Assembly (NCBI GenBank): GCA_003169835.1
Contig: PNAI01000036.1
Span: forward strand, 1-64,000
DNA length: 64,000 nucleotides
Origin: Hyphomicrobiales bacterium
Lineage (GTDB): Bacteria; Pseudomonadota; Alphaproteobacteria; Rhizobiales; Xanthobacteraceae
Direction of reading: 5' to 3'
Below the pieces are notes generated by a model. It was not told where the DNA came from. It was given only the letters and a program-made list of their open reading frames with translations, and made no database searches. Below are positions 27,522 to 36,606 of this stretch, piece by piece. How positions within the stretch are numbered: the stretch's first letter is position 1; each line of letters starts with the position of its first letter. Both the position numbers and the translations under genes were made by a program.

Positions 27522-27607
27522 ATTCAGCGATAAATATTTCGAAATCGTGTTGCGCTAGAGCCTTATCCACCTTGATGGAATCAGAGTAGGGCTCTTGCTT
27601 TTTGTTT

Positions 27608-27721
27608 GAGCATGATCCCTCGGGTCGAGCCCGAGGGCATGCTTTTCCGACCTTACCTTCGCCCGCCGAAGCGGGCTTCGCGAAGGCGGGAAACCGGTTC
27701 CCACTTTTCGGGATCATGCTC
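27608..27721. repeat. MITE-like palindromic element with 12-base terminal inverted repeats
   Basis: The 114-base unit starts with GAGCATGATCCC and ends with the exact complement GGGATCATGCTC. Inside are a CCCTCGGG/CCCGAGGG hairpin (27617-27637), a second GC-rich hairpin region and the near-palindrome GGGAAACCGGTTCCC (27688-27702). Its right end overlaps the stop codon of the DUF1688 gene. No coding capacity is seen. A partial relative lies at 38574-38701. Elements ending in this motif are widespread in Bradyrhizobium-like genomes, as I recall. Confidence 0.8.
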
Positions 27722-28986
27722 TAGAACACCGTGCCGTCAGTCGCAAGCGGGATCGGGGAGGGGCCAGATGGCGGCCGGCGTTCAAGCGCGATTTTGCGGC
27801 CCGCGCTCCAGGTACCGCCTTGCAGCAGGTGCGGAAGAGCAAATGCTGAGTTCAGACCAAGTCGCTGTCGCACCAGACCAAGCAGTTCGTCCATCAATAT
27901 TACCGTCAGTGCGCGCCATTCGTTCACAAGCTCGGATGAAACCTCTTGTGGCGCGTCGATTGGCCGTCGCGGGCAAATGACGCCAAGATCGACAAACAGG
28001 CCGCCGTTCCGATATTCGGCAAGCGCCGTCAATTCGTCGAGATTTACGACGGTGAGATCGGCCATCGCCAGCGGCTCGATCAGCGAATAGGTCAGCCATT
28101 GCGACAGCTTGTGGAACGGCACGATGCGGTCGGTGGCATCATTGATGCGGACGGCAGGATGATACCCGGCATCGCCGACGCCGACACCGTTGACGACGAG
28201 ACCGGACGGCCAGATTGACGAGAGGGATTCCAGCAGTGTGCTCAGCACCAAAGAGGCTGGAATGCGTCCATCGCGGTTTTGCAGTGCCAGGCAATCGGCG
28301 AGACACCCGGGTCGTCTTGATGAGCCGAACAGATCAGGCCGCACTTCAAGCGCATGCCCAAGGCGGCGCAGCAACGCCGCGCGGCGATCCAGCCCTATCA
28401 GCGGATTGTCAGTGTTGACTTGAAGTCCTTGCGCGAGCTTTTCCGTATCGATGGCCTTCAGTGCGGTGGCATCAACCTGCAATGGCCGCTCTGGTTGAGA
28501 CGAGAACAGACCATCGGTGAACATGTCGAGGCTGGCGATGGCCAAGCCTTCCGAGCGCGCGAAGACGAGACCAGTTGCTTGCTCTCGGTAGCGCCATTGA
28601 TCGCCTGCGCCGGCGTCGAGGAAAACGCTGACCGTCGCAAGATCGATGGCGGCGCGAGCACGCTCATTCACGGTAGCGCTATGGAGCTTTTGTAAAATCG
28701 AAGCCCAGCGCTCGATCCCACCCGCGGAAAAATGCCGCCAGCGGCTGTGTGGCGGGATGTTAAGGTCCGGATATGCCGCCCGTGTTACGTCGGCGACGTA
28801 GGCCGCAACGTCGGCAAGCCGGCGTTCATCAAGCGTGAAGTGTTGCGAATGACCCGCGTCGACCCAATGATAGACGAGGGAACAACGCTCGCGCACGGCG
28901 GCGGCGCTCAGAAGCTTTGCAAGCTCCGCGCTTGAACTGCCAGCAGCGGCATCAGCCTTTGCCGAGGTGCCCTCCACGATGCTCAT
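27721..28986 (-). CDS. DUF1688 / Urc4-like uracil catabolism protein
   Basis: 421 residues, the normal DUF1688 length. 'VYHWVDAGHSQHFTLDERRL' (about 40-58) and 'GLVVNGVGVGDAGYHPA' match the URC4/Urg3 family. In yeast Lachancea kluyveri URC4 is required, with URC1, for a reductant-free uracil degradation route; its biochemical step is not well defined. The gene lies 15 bases downstream of a Urc1-like GTP cyclohydrolase II gene, which strongly supports the assignment. Its stop codon lies at the very end of a palindromic element. Confidence 0.88.
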   Translation of the reverse strand: MSIVEGTSAKADAAAGSSSAELAKLLSAAAVRERCSLVYHWVDAGHSQHFTLDERRLADVAAYVADVTRAAYPDLNIPPHSRWRHFSAGGIERWASILQKLHSATVNERARAAIDLATVSVFLDAGAGDQWRYREQATGLVFARSEGLAIASLDMFTDGLFSSQPERPLQVDATALKAIDTEKLAQGLQVNTDNPLIGLDRRAALLRRLGHALEVRPDLFGSSRRPGCLADCLALQNRDGRIPASLVLSTLLESLSSIWPSGLVVNGVGVGDAGYHPAVRINDATDRIVPFHKLSQWLTYSLIEPLAMADLTVVNLDELTALAEYRNGGLFVDLGVICPRRPIDAPQEVSSELVNEWRALTVILMDELLGLVRQRLGLNSAFALPHLLQGGTWSAGRKIALERRPPSGPSPIPLATDGTVF

Positions 28987-29000
28987 TGTACTACTCGGCC

Positions 29001-30299
29001 TTACTCATCGAGTGCGCGGCCGACCGACTTAATATTCGAAGCGGGCGTTGTTCCGCTGAAATAACCGGCGGCGAGTTTGGCTTCGATCTCCACGCGCGCA
29101 TCGGCCGGTATCATTCCGTCGGGGATCGCGACGCGCTCGTCGATCGTGATCCCTTGCCGGATCAGCGCGTCATATTTCATGTCGCTCATGGAGGCAAAGC
29201 GGTGGATGCGGGTGATGCCGAGCCAATGCATCACGTCCGGCATCAGCTCCTGGAAGCGCATGTCGGGAACGCCGGCCACGCATTCGGTGCGCTTAAAATA
29301 AGTTTCGGGCCGATCGCCGGAAAGCTGTCGCTTGCGTGCGTTGTAGACCAGAAACTTTGTGACTTCGCCGAGTGCGCGGCCTTCCTTGCGATTGTAGACC
29401 ACGAGGCCGACGCCGCCTTGCTGCGCCATCTCGATGCAGATTTCGATGCCGTGGGCGAGATAGGGACGGCAGGTGCAGATATCCGAACCGAAGACGTCCG
29501 AACCGTTGCATTCGTCGTGAACGCGGCAAGCCAGTGGTGTCTTGCCGTCGCCGAGCTTAGCCGGATCGCCGAAGACGTAGATGGTCGTACCGCCGATCGG
29601 CGGTAGAAACACTTTCAACTCTTCATGCTCGACAAGCTCGGGATACATGCCGGCGGTCTGCTCATGCAGGTCGCGGCGGAGTTTGGCCTCGCTGACATTG
29701 AAACGTGCAGCGATGCCGGGAAGATACCAGACCGGATCGACCGCGGCCTTCATCACGCGCACGTTGCCTTGCGCGGATACGATGTCGCCGTCAGGGCGGA
29801 TGCGCCCGGCTTCAATTGCCATGCGGATTTCCGGCACGTCGATGTGCGCGCGCGTCGCGGCGATGGTCGGCCGGATGTCATAGCCGTGAAGGAGAAGATC
29901 GCGGAACTCATGGCCGACGAGATGGCCCCAGGGGTCGAGCGAAACGATCTTTGCCGGGTCGAACCATTGCGGATGCGGTCCGATGCGATCGGCCGGCGCA
30001 GTGTCGGTGAGGTCGGCGAGATGATTGCGAGGCAAGGCGCCGGCTGCGATTGCCAGTGCGCGATAGACCGAATAGCCGCCCGCGTGCGTTCCGATCGCGT
30101 TGCGATGGGTCGCGTTGCGCAGTGTGGCGATGACCGGGCCGCGCTCGGCAGCGCTCCCAGCGCCCCACTTGAGTGTGGGCGCTTTCGGACTTGTGCCGAC
30201 CGGCGTCAGCGGCACGCCAATCGGCTGGCTGCCGAACATCTTGTCGAGACTTGACTCGCTACGCGATTCCATGTTTCTAACCCACAACACCTTCATCAC
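29001..30299 (-). CDS. Urc1-like GTP cyclohydrolase II homologue (uracil catabolism)
   Basis: 432 residues, about twice the size of housekeeping RibA. Residues 1-225 are a family-specific N-terminal region. From about 250 comes the cyclohydrolase II core with the zinc ligands C264-x10-C275-x-C277 within 'ECNGSDVFGSDICTC', and 'YNRKEGRALGEVTKFLVYN' where RibA has its RxEGRGIG active-site loop. Together with the following DUF1688 gene this is the Urc1-Urc4 pair, so a role in uracil degradation is more likely than riboflavin synthesis. An alternative ATG lies at 30272. No uracil phosphoribosyltransferase (Urc6) is encoded nearby. Confidence 0.87.
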   Translation of the reverse strand: MMKVLWVRNMESRSESSLDKMFGSQPIGVPLTPVGTSPKAPTLKWGAGSAAERGPVIATLRNATHRNAIGTHAGGYSVYRALAIAAGALPRNHLADLTDTAPADRIGPHPQWFDPAKIVSLDPWGHLVGHEFRDLLLHGYDIRPTIAATRAHIDVPEIRMAIEAGRIRPDGDIVSAQGNVRVMKAAVDPVWYLPGIAARFNVSEAKLRRDLHEQTAGMYPELVEHEELKVFLPPIGGTTIYVFGDPAKLGDGKTPLACRVHDECNGSDVFGSDICTCRPYLAHGIEICIEMAQQGGVGLVVYNRKEGRALGEVTKFLVYNARKRQLSGDRPETYFKRTECVAGVPDMRFQELMPDVMHWLGITRIHRFASMSDMKYDALIRQGITIDERVAIPDGMIPADARVEIEAKLAAGYFSGTTPASNIKSVGRALDE

Positions 30300-30439
30300 C
30301 GAAACAAATACGACGGCATTGTCTGCCGCCGGTGCGATTTATTTGGATCGCGAAAAAACAACCAGGATAATCCTGATAGGTTTTTTCTGCAAGAGGGATT
30401 GCGAAAACCTCGATAGCTGCTGTCGTTTCTTGGCGCCTG

Positions 30440-31369
30440 TTAGCGCGCGGGGGCGGTGCTTTTGGCTTCGCCGTGCATGGCTTGCAGGACCCGCACCAGC
30501 CGTTCGGCGAAGATCGCCGCAGGAATCGGAAGATGGCGTGCGCGCAATTGACCCAGAACGAGGTTGGCACGCGGGACATCTCGGTCATCGATGTTGCGCG
30601 CTACGAGGCCCAGCTTGTTACCGCCCGGCATCGTGCCGATGCGAATTTGGAACGAAATGAGGTTGGCCTGCCTCGCTAGCCCACGCAGCAGCTCGAATGA
30701 ATTTGACTCGGCTGCAATCTGGAAGGAAATCTCGCTGCGGGCGCATACTTCTTCGAGTAACTGCCTGCCTCCAATACTGCGCTCAGGCAATGCCACCGGG
30801 TAAGCAGCACAATCGCGTAGACGTACGGTCTTTCTGCTAGCGAGCGGATGGTTCGAAGACATGACGGCAACGATGCGTTGCTCGATTGTCATCAGCGGCA
30901 GAAAATTTGCAAGAAAGGGCGGCCGAAAGACAAGAACAAGATCGACCTCGTAATTGGCGAGTGCCGACATTGCTCGTTCATGATCGAAAACCTTAATATC
31001 AAACGACACGAGCGGATGGAGTTTGCGGAACTCCCCGACTTCGCGCGGCAGAAAATCCAGCGCCAAGGCTTGACTGCAGGCAATGCGCACGGTGCCCCGT
31101 CGCATGCCTTTTAGATCTTCTATCTGCGACTTCATCCGCTCGACATCGCCATCCTGCTGGCGCAGGTAACTGACGAAAACCTCGCCGGCGGACGTCAGCC
31201 GCACGCCGCGTGACCTGCGCTCGAACAACGGCGTGCCGAGCTCCTCCTCCAGGTCCATGATCCGGCGGTTTACCGCAGAGGCGGTGACGTTGAGATGGTC
31301 TGCGGCCTTGCGGATCGAGCCGGTCCGCGCAACCTCGTCGACGTAGCGGAGAATGCGCAAATGCTTCAT
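30440..31369 (-). CDS. LysR family transcriptional regulator
   Basis: 309 residues. The N-terminal helix-turn-helix 'TGSIRKAADHLNVTASAVNR' (17-36) is followed by an effector-binding domain. It lies upstream of the Urc1/Urc4 genes in the same direction and divergent from the RutB-like operon (176-base gap to 31546). It could therefore control both pyrimidine-related operons. Effector unknown. Confidence 0.9.
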   Translation of the reverse strand: MKHLRILRYVDEVARTGSIRKAADHLNVTASAVNRRIMDLEEELGTPLFERRSRGVRLTSAGEVFVSYLRQQDGDVERMKSQIEDLKGMRRGTVRIACSQALALDFLPREVGEFRKLHPLVSFDIKVFDHERAMSALANYEVDLVLVFRPPFLANFLPLMTIEQRIVAVMSSNHPLASRKTVRLRDCAAYPVALPERSIGGRQLLEEVCARSEISFQIAAESNSFELLRGLARQANLISFQIRIGTMPGGNKLGLVARNIDDRDVPRANLVLGQLRARHLPIPAAIFAERLVRVLQAMHGEAKSTAPAR

Positions 31370-31504
31370 TGCAGCGTCGCCTCCGTCGCCTCGCGCACCT
31401 CACTGGACACTCGGCTGAGTGATGCTTTTTCGGCATCACAATAGCAAGAAATCAGCGGCAGATGTGAGCAGTCTTCTTCGCTAACGTTGGTTGCCGGAGC
31501 CTTC

Positions 31505-31520
31505 CGGCACGGTGATTGCA
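31505..31520 (+). promoter_or_regulatory. Sigma-54 (RpoN) -24/-12 promoter upstream of the amidase-importer operon
   Basis: CGGCACG-GTGA-TTGCA has GG and GC separated by exactly ten bases and differs from the consensus TGGCACG-N4-TTGCW only at the first base. Transcription would begin near 31531. A partial NtrC-like half site (GCACC followed by GG five bases later) lies at 31395-31406, at a suitable enhancer distance. Confidence 0.65.
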
Positions 31521-31545
31521 GCGTAGCGACCGGGATGTTTGTCGA

Positions 31546-32364
31546 ATGACCACGAAACTGCGACCGGACGCTGGAAAACTCTTCAATCCGAAGGGCAATG
31601 CGCAAAATATGAGCTTCGTTCGCTCACGCAAACAGCAGCGGATTGTTTTGCTAGAAGCAACACCACAGCCCGTTGAGTTGGACCTCGCCGCCACGGCTCT
31701 GGTTGTCGTGGACATGCAGAACGACTTTTTGCATCCCGAAGGCTGGTTTGCGGCCCGCGGTGTCGATTCCGCACCGGTTACGGCCGTCGTGCCGGCGGTT
31801 GAACGTCTGACAAGCGCAATACGCCAGGCCGGAATACCGGTGATTTGGCTCAATTGGGGAATTCGGGCGGACCGCGCGAACTTGCCGGCGACGTTTGTTG
31901 CCAAGGGATGCAGCGCGCGGGCGCCAACCTATGCGGAGCCCTCACCATCGGGCCGTGGCCGCATTCTGGTGCGCGACGATTGGGGGGCGGCGACGATCGA
32001 CGAGTTGACGGTCGATCCTTCCGACATTCTGGTGCACAAGCACCGCCTGTCCGGCTTGTGGGACAATGAATTCGATTCAATCTTGCGTCAGCGCGAGATC
32101 ACGACGCTGCTGTTCGCCGGCGTCAATACCGATCGCTGCGTATTCTCGACGCTGCAGGACGCGGGCTTCCTCGGCTACGACTGCGTGCTGGTCGAGGATG
32201 CCTGCGCCACCGTCTCTCCCGATTTTGTTCGCGACGCGGTGCTCTACCTCGTCCGTCTCCTCCATGGCGTGGTTGCGACTAGCGACGCCATTTTCTCGGT
32301 GATCGGAAAGCCGGATCCGGCGCCTCTCCCGCAAACCAAAGCTCTTGAAAGGAGTGCGCCATGA
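31546..32364 (+). CDS. Isochorismatase-like cysteine hydrolase (RutB / biuret hydrolase type)
   Basis: 272 residues. The triad Asp56 ('VVVDMQNDF'), Lys165 ('HKHRLSGLW') and Cys198 ('NTDRCVFSTL') is complete. 'DILVHKHRLSGLWDNEFDSI' resembles the matching part of RutB (ureidoacrylate amidohydrolase); biuret hydrolases share the fold. It would cleave a carbamoyl or ureido group, releasing ammonia and CO2. It opens the operon that ends in a ring-opening amidohydrolase and overlaps the binding-protein gene by ATGA. If the sigma-54 promoter is used, ATG 31609 could be the real start because it leaves a longer leader. Confidence 0.85.
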   Translation: MTTKLRPDAGKLFNPKGNAQNMSFVRSRKQQRIVLLEATPQPVELDLAATALVVVDMQNDFLHPEGWFAARGVDSAPVTAVVPAVERLTSAIRQAGIPVIWLNWGIRADRANLPATFVAKGCSARAPTYAEPSPSGRGRILVRDDWGAATIDELTVDPSDILVHKHRLSGLWDNEFDSILRQREITTLLFAGVNTDRCVFSTLQDAGFLGYDCVLVEDACATVSPDFVRDAVLYLVRLLHGVVATSDAIFSVIGKPDPAPLPQTKALERSAP

Positions 32365-33410
32365 AATCAACCATGACATCGAATTTACGAACCGCGCTGC
32401 TCGCCTTGACGGCGGCGTTTGTGCTTTCGGCGCCGTTAGTCGTCCCGGCTGCGGCACAGACGACCAAACTCAAGATGGTGCTGAATTGGAAATACCAGGG
32501 GCCGCAGGGAATGTTCTTTCTTGCGGACGACAGAGGCTACTTCAAGGCCGAAGGACTTGAAGTTACGCTCGACCAGGGCAACGGCTCCGGCGCGGGCGTG
32601 CCGCTGGTCGCCAACGGCACCTACGACGTGGCCTTCGGTGACATCAACGCACTGATCGAACTTGCGGCGAAGAAGCCCGACGATGCACCGATCGCGGTCT
32701 ACGTGATGTTCAATCAGCCGCCTTTCACGGTGGCAGTGAAAGCCGACAGCCCGATCAAGTCGCCGAAGGATTTCGTCGGCAAGACATTGGGCGGTGCCGC
32801 GAACGACGGTGCGCTGAAGCTGTTTCCCGCGCTGTGCAAGATCACAAAGATCGACTGCACCAAGGTCAACATCACCAACATGCAGCCTAATCTGCGCGAG
32901 CAAATGCTAATGCAGGGCCAGGTCGACGGCGTATTCGGTTACGTCAACACGATCCGTTTTTCGGCAAGACTGATCGGAATCAAAGATGACCAGATCCGCT
33001 TCATAAATTACGGCGATTACGGGATGGACCTCTACTCCAACGCCATCATCGTCTCGAAGAAGCTGGTGAAAGAGAATCCAAAGGCTGTGGCTGGCCTGGT
33101 GCGGGCCATCAACAAGGGGCTCATCGATTCGCTCAAAGACATCGATGCGTCAGTGGCTGCGGTTGCAAAGCGCGAGTCGCTGATCAAAGTCGATATCGAG
33201 AAGGAACGGTTCGTCGCGACGCTCAAGGATGAGATGAACCATCCTGAGATAGCCACGATTGGGCTTGGCAATGTCAATCCCGAACGGTTGAAGAAGTCGA
33301 TCGATATTCTGGTCGAGGCAAACAACCTTCCGCGCACGCCGGCGGTCTCCGAAATCTTTACCCCGGAGTTCCTGCCTCCGGCGGCAGACTTACCGAAGAA
33401 GCTTTTCTAA
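32361..33410 (+). CDS. ABC transporter substrate-binding protein (NMT1/THI5/ThiY-like)
   Basis: 349 residues with a signal peptide ending near 'PAAAQ'. 'LKMVLNWKYQGPQGMFFLAD' opens the mature protein and parallels the receptor at 20654-21676, so they are paralogues. It would bind a small heterocyclic or ureido nitrogen compound for the permease and ATPase at 35743-37376. The catabolic genes inserted between receptor and transporter genes suggest the imported compound is their substrate. Confidence 0.9.
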   Translation: MKSTMTSNLRTALLALTAAFVLSAPLVVPAAAQTTKLKMVLNWKYQGPQGMFFLADDRGYFKAEGLEVTLDQGNGSGAGVPLVANGTYDVAFGDINALIELAAKKPDDAPIAVYVMFNQPPFTVAVKADSPIKSPKDFVGKTLGGAANDGALKLFPALCKITKIDCTKVNITNMQPNLREQMLMQGQVDGVFGYVNTIRFSARLIGIKDDQIRFINYGDYGMDLYSNAIIVSKKLVKENPKAVAGLVRAINKGLIDSLKDIDASVAAVAKRESLIKVDIEKERFVATLKDEMNHPEIATIGLGNVNPERLKKSIDILVEANNLPRTPAVSEIFTPEFLPPAADLPKKLF

Positions 33411-33466
33411 ACGCATTTGCGCGGCGTCGCTCTTTCCAGCGGGAAGAGCGGATTGCCGGTGCGCCG

Positions 33467-34291
33467 ATGCAAGCGAAAGCAACGACGAAAAAAACGACCA
33501 TGGATCTCCAGCTAAAAGGGCGGGTCGCGGTGATCACCGGTCCTGCCAAGGGAATGGGTGCGGCTGTCACCAAGGCCTTCGCAAGTGAAGGCGCGCGGCT
33601 TGCGCTCGCCGGCCGGGACGTTTCTGCGATCGAGCCGGTTGCAGCCGAGGCAAGGACGCTCGGGGCCGAGGCTATCGTCGTGTCGTGCGATCTCACCGAT
33701 GCCAAGCAGTGCGAGCGGGTGGCTACTGTGGCAAAGGATGCCTTCGGCCGTATCGACATCCTCATCAATGTCGCCGGCGGTTCCGGACCGATCGGCAAGA
33801 CTGGCATCGAAACAACGCCGGAAGAGTTTGATGACATCGTCACGCTCAATATGCACGGCTGCTTCCACACGATGCGTGCCACGTTGCCGACAATGATTGC
33901 GCAGCGTTACGGCAAAATCGTAAACGTCGGCGGCACCTTCGGCATGCGTGGCCGAGCGGGCCGCATGGCGTATTCCGCGTCCAAGTGGGGCCTGCGCGGG
34001 ATCACCAAGAGCTTCGCCCTCGAAGTCGGCGCCTACAACATTAATGTCAACTGCGTCGCGCCTGGAATGGTCGATGGCGAGCGCTTCCGCGACAAGGTCT
34101 GCACAGATATGGCGAAGCGCCTCGGCATCACGGTCGAGCAAGCGGTCGAGCGCCATGCCTCCGATTACGCGCTCAAACGTGTCACCAGAGATGTCGATGT
34201 CGCCAACGCGTGCCTGTTCCTCGCCAGCGACGTTTCCCGCCAGATCACCGGTATCGACCTGCCGGTCGATGGCGGTTGGGCGATGCTTTAG
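33467..34291 (+). CDS. SDR family NAD(P)-dependent oxidoreductase
   Basis: 274 residues. 'VAVITGPAKGMGAAVTKAF' is the nucleotide-binding glycine motif, 'AYSASKWG' the catalytic Tyr/Lys region, and 'ITGIDLPVDGGW' the typical C-terminal end. ATG 33500 is an alternative start. It lies between the receptor and the cyclic amidohydrolase in a catabolic operon. A reductase for a semialdehyde end product (as in pyrimidine breakdown) is possible, but the substrate is unknown. Confidence 0.88.
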   Translation: MQAKATTKKTTMDLQLKGRVAVITGPAKGMGAAVTKAFASEGARLALAGRDVSAIEPVAAEARTLGAEAIVVSCDLTDAKQCERVATVAKDAFGRIDILINVAGGSGPIGKTGIETTPEEFDDIVTLNMHGCFHTMRATLPTMIAQRYGKIVNVGGTFGMRGRAGRMAYSASKWGLRGITKSFALEVGAYNINVNCVAPGMVDGERFRDKVCTDMAKRLGITVEQAVERHASDYALKRVTRDVDVANACLFLASDVSRQITGIDLPVDGGWAML

Positions 34292-34300
34292 GAGAAGGCG

Positions 34301-35746
34301 ATGATCATAGCCGATCTTGTCATCCGGTCCGGCAAAGTTGTCAGCTCCGACAGCGTCATTGCGGCAAGTGTTGCCATCAAGGACGGTTTGGTGATCGCCG
34401 TCGGCGACGATTCGGCGATGCCGCAGGCCACGGAGACGCTCGACGCACGCGGGCTGCACGTATTGCCCGGTGCCATCGACGTGCACGTTCATTTTCGCGA
34501 TCCAGGCTATCCGCACAAGGAAGACTTCGCGAGCGGCACGGCGGCGGCGGCGTTCGGGGGCGTAACCACCGTGTTCGATATGCCGAACACCATTCCGCCG
34601 ACTGGCACGCCCGATGCTCTTGCCGCCAAGCACCGCATCGCGGCCGAGAAGGCACATGTTGATTTCGGTCTCTATGGACTGCTCGGCGAAGACACGATCG
34701 AGCACGTCCCCGAGATGGCCAAGAGCGTCATCGGCTTCAAGCTCTATATGGGAAATACGTTTGGAAAGATCCCGACGCCTTCGACGGGGGGGATGCTCGA
34801 AGCATTCGAAGTGGTGGCGCCGACTGGCAAGCGGGTGTCGCTACACGCCGAAACCAATTCGATCATGGAACGCCGCGAGACGCGGATGCGTCAGGCCGGT
34901 CGCATCGATCCGCTTGCCCACATTGCGTCGCGGCCTGCGGTGGTTGCGGTCGAGGCTGTCAGTCGCGCTGCTACCCTGGCCGAATGGACCGGCGCACGCA
35001 TTCATATCTTGCATATTTCCTCGGCCGAGGAACTGCGGCCGCTGCGCGAGGCCAAGGCGCGCGGCGTCGAGATTACCGGCGAAACCTGCCCGCACTACGT
35101 GCTGCTTTCGATCGAAGACTACGCCCGATTTGCCGGCGTCATCCGAGTCAATCCGCCGGTCCGCGAAGCGCGCAATCAGCAACCGATCTGGAATGCATTG
35201 GCTGACGGCACGATCGATGTGATTGCGACCGACCATGCGCCGCATTCGCCGGAAGAGAAAACCCGCAACGATATCTGGACTGTCGATTGCGGGTTTCCCG
35301 GTGTGGAGACACAAATGCCGTTGATGCTGACCGAGGTCAATGCCGGACGCTTCAACATTTCGGACTACGTGCGCTGGAGTGCCGCGAACCCTGCGAAAAT
35401 CTGGGGGCTCTATCCGCGCAAAGGCGTCATTGCTCCAGGTGCCGAAGCGGACATCGCCATCGTCGATCTCATACGCGAATGGACGATCGACGACGCCAAG
35501 CTGCAATCGCTCTCGAAAATCACGCCGTTCCACCGGCGGCGGGTGAAAGGCATGCCGATCCACACGCTGGTACGCGGACGCTTTGTGATGAAGGATCGCA
35601 CGCTGTTGCCCGGTACGCGGGGCTGGGGCCGCCCGGTCCATGCGATCCAAAACCTGCCGGCGCCGCATCTGCGGAACATCGATCAGACCATGAAGATGAT
35701 CGTGCGCGTCGGCGAGACGGTCAGGCCAAGGGAGTCCGTCGCATGA
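34301..35746 (+). CDS. Cyclic amidohydrolase (allantoinase / dihydroorotase / hydantoinase family)
   Basis: 481 residues with a complete binuclear metal site: His62 and His64 in 'HVHFRDPG', the carbamylated Lys147 in 'GFKLYMGN', His182, His238 and Asp311 in 'IATDHAPH'. The 'HVHFRDPG' form is typical of dihydroorotase and AllB-type allantoinase. It would open a cyclic amide ring. PuuE already supplies allantoinase activity in this region, so this enzyme may act on another ring such as a dihydropyrimidine or hydantoin. A strong GGAGAAGG site precedes it. The stop overlaps the next ATG by ATGA. Confidence 0.85.
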   Translation: MIIADLVIRSGKVVSSDSVIAASVAIKDGLVIAVGDDSAMPQATETLDARGLHVLPGAIDVHVHFRDPGYPHKEDFASGTAAAAFGGVTTVFDMPNTIPPTGTPDALAAKHRIAAEKAHVDFGLYGLLGEDTIEHVPEMAKSVIGFKLYMGNTFGKIPTPSTGGMLEAFEVVAPTGKRVSLHAETNSIMERRETRMRQAGRIDPLAHIASRPAVVAVEAVSRAATLAEWTGARIHILHISSAEELRPLREAKARGVEITGETCPHYVLLSIEDYARFAGVIRVNPPVREARNQQPIWNALADGTIDVIATDHAPHSPEEKTRNDIWTVDCGFPGVETQMPLMLTEVNAGRFNISDYVRWSAANPAKIWGLYPRKGVIAPGAEADIAIVDLIREWTIDDAKLQSLSKITPFHRRRVKGMPIHTLVRGRFVMKDRTLLPGTRGWGRPVHAIQNLPAPHLRNIDQTMKMIVRVGETVRPRESVA

Positions 35747-36606
35747 CACCGGCGACAGTTCTCGATCTGCCGATGTCACCCCAGGCTGCCCTATCGCGGC
35801 CGCGCGCTTTTGTTGAGCTCGAGAGGGTGACCCACACCTATGGCCGCGGCGAACGCCAGGTGCAGGCGCTGATGGAAACCAATTTGCGGATCGAGGAGGG
35901 AGATTTCATTGCCCTGGTTGGCCCCTCCGGATGCGGCAAGTCCACGATCCTCAAGCTCGTAACCGGCCTGATCAATGCATCGAGCGGCTATGTCTACGTT
36001 GCCGGCCGCGAGGTCGGTGCCGAGCCCGTTCGCGTCGGCATGGCATTCCAGAACCCGACACTGTTACCTTGGCTCACGCTGCTCGAGAACGTGATGCTGC
36101 CGCTCAAGATCGTGCCGCCGTTCCGACAAGAGTACCGCGCTAAACGCAAGAGTGAATTTCGAGACCGAATCGAGGCACTGCTGTCGCAGGTTGGTCTTGC
36201 GGGCTTTAGCAACAAATATCCTTGGCAGCTTTCAGGCGGAATGATGCAGCGCGCCTCGCTGTGCCGCGCGCTCATCCACGAACCGCAGCTTCTCATGCTC
36301 GACGAGCCGTTCGGCGCTCTCGACCAGTTCACGCGCGAGGAGCTGTGGGGGGTGATGCAGGAGCTCTGGATGACGCGCAAGCCGACGGTCTTGCTCGTAA
36401 CGCACGATCTCAAGGAGGCGGCCTATCTCGCCAATCGCATCTGCGTGATGCAGGCGCGGCCCGGGCGCATCATCGATGACAGCGCGGTGCCTTTCCCGCG
36501 GCCGCGCACGATCGTGATGTCCTACTATCCGGATTTCACCGCGCTGACGCAGCGTCTGCGCGAGATGATCGTGCACGCCCAGCCCGCCAAAGAGGCCGCA
36601 CCATGA
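35743..36606 (+). CDS. ABC transporter ATP-binding protein (SsuB/TauB/ThiZ-like)
   Basis: 287 residues. Walker A 'GPSGCGKST', signature 'LSGGMMQRASLCRAL', Walker B 'LLMLDEPFGALDQ' and switch 'VLLVTHDLKEA' are present. It overlaps both neighbours by ATGA, giving tight translational coupling. The start at 35743 is preferred because the frame further upstream lies inside the amidohydrolase gene. Paralogue of the ATPase at 19843-20649. Confidence 0.93.
   Translation: MTPATVLDLPMSPQAALSRPRAFVELERVTHTYGRGERQVQALMETNLRIEEGDFIALVGPSGCGKSTILKLVTGLINASSGYVYVAGREVGAEPVRVGMAFQNPTLLPWLTLLENVMLPLKIVPPFRQEYRAKRKSEFRDRIEALLSQVGLAGFSNKYPWQLSGGMMQRASLCRALIHEPQLLMLDEPFGALDQFTREELWGVMQELWMTRKPTVLLVTHDLKEAAYLANRICVMQARPGRIIDDSAVPFPRPRTIVMSYYPDFTALTQRLREMIVHAQPAKEAAP

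Noticed and set aside
29001..30299. Housekeeping riboflavin gene ribA
   Set aside because: The protein is about twice the normal size, the active-site loop differs, and it is paired with a DUF1688 gene, which points to the Urc uracil route.
33512..34705. Long open frame (397 codons) on the minus strand
   Set aside because: It covers the SDR gene and the start of the cyclic amidohydrolase in the opposite direction, and both of those have complete motifs.
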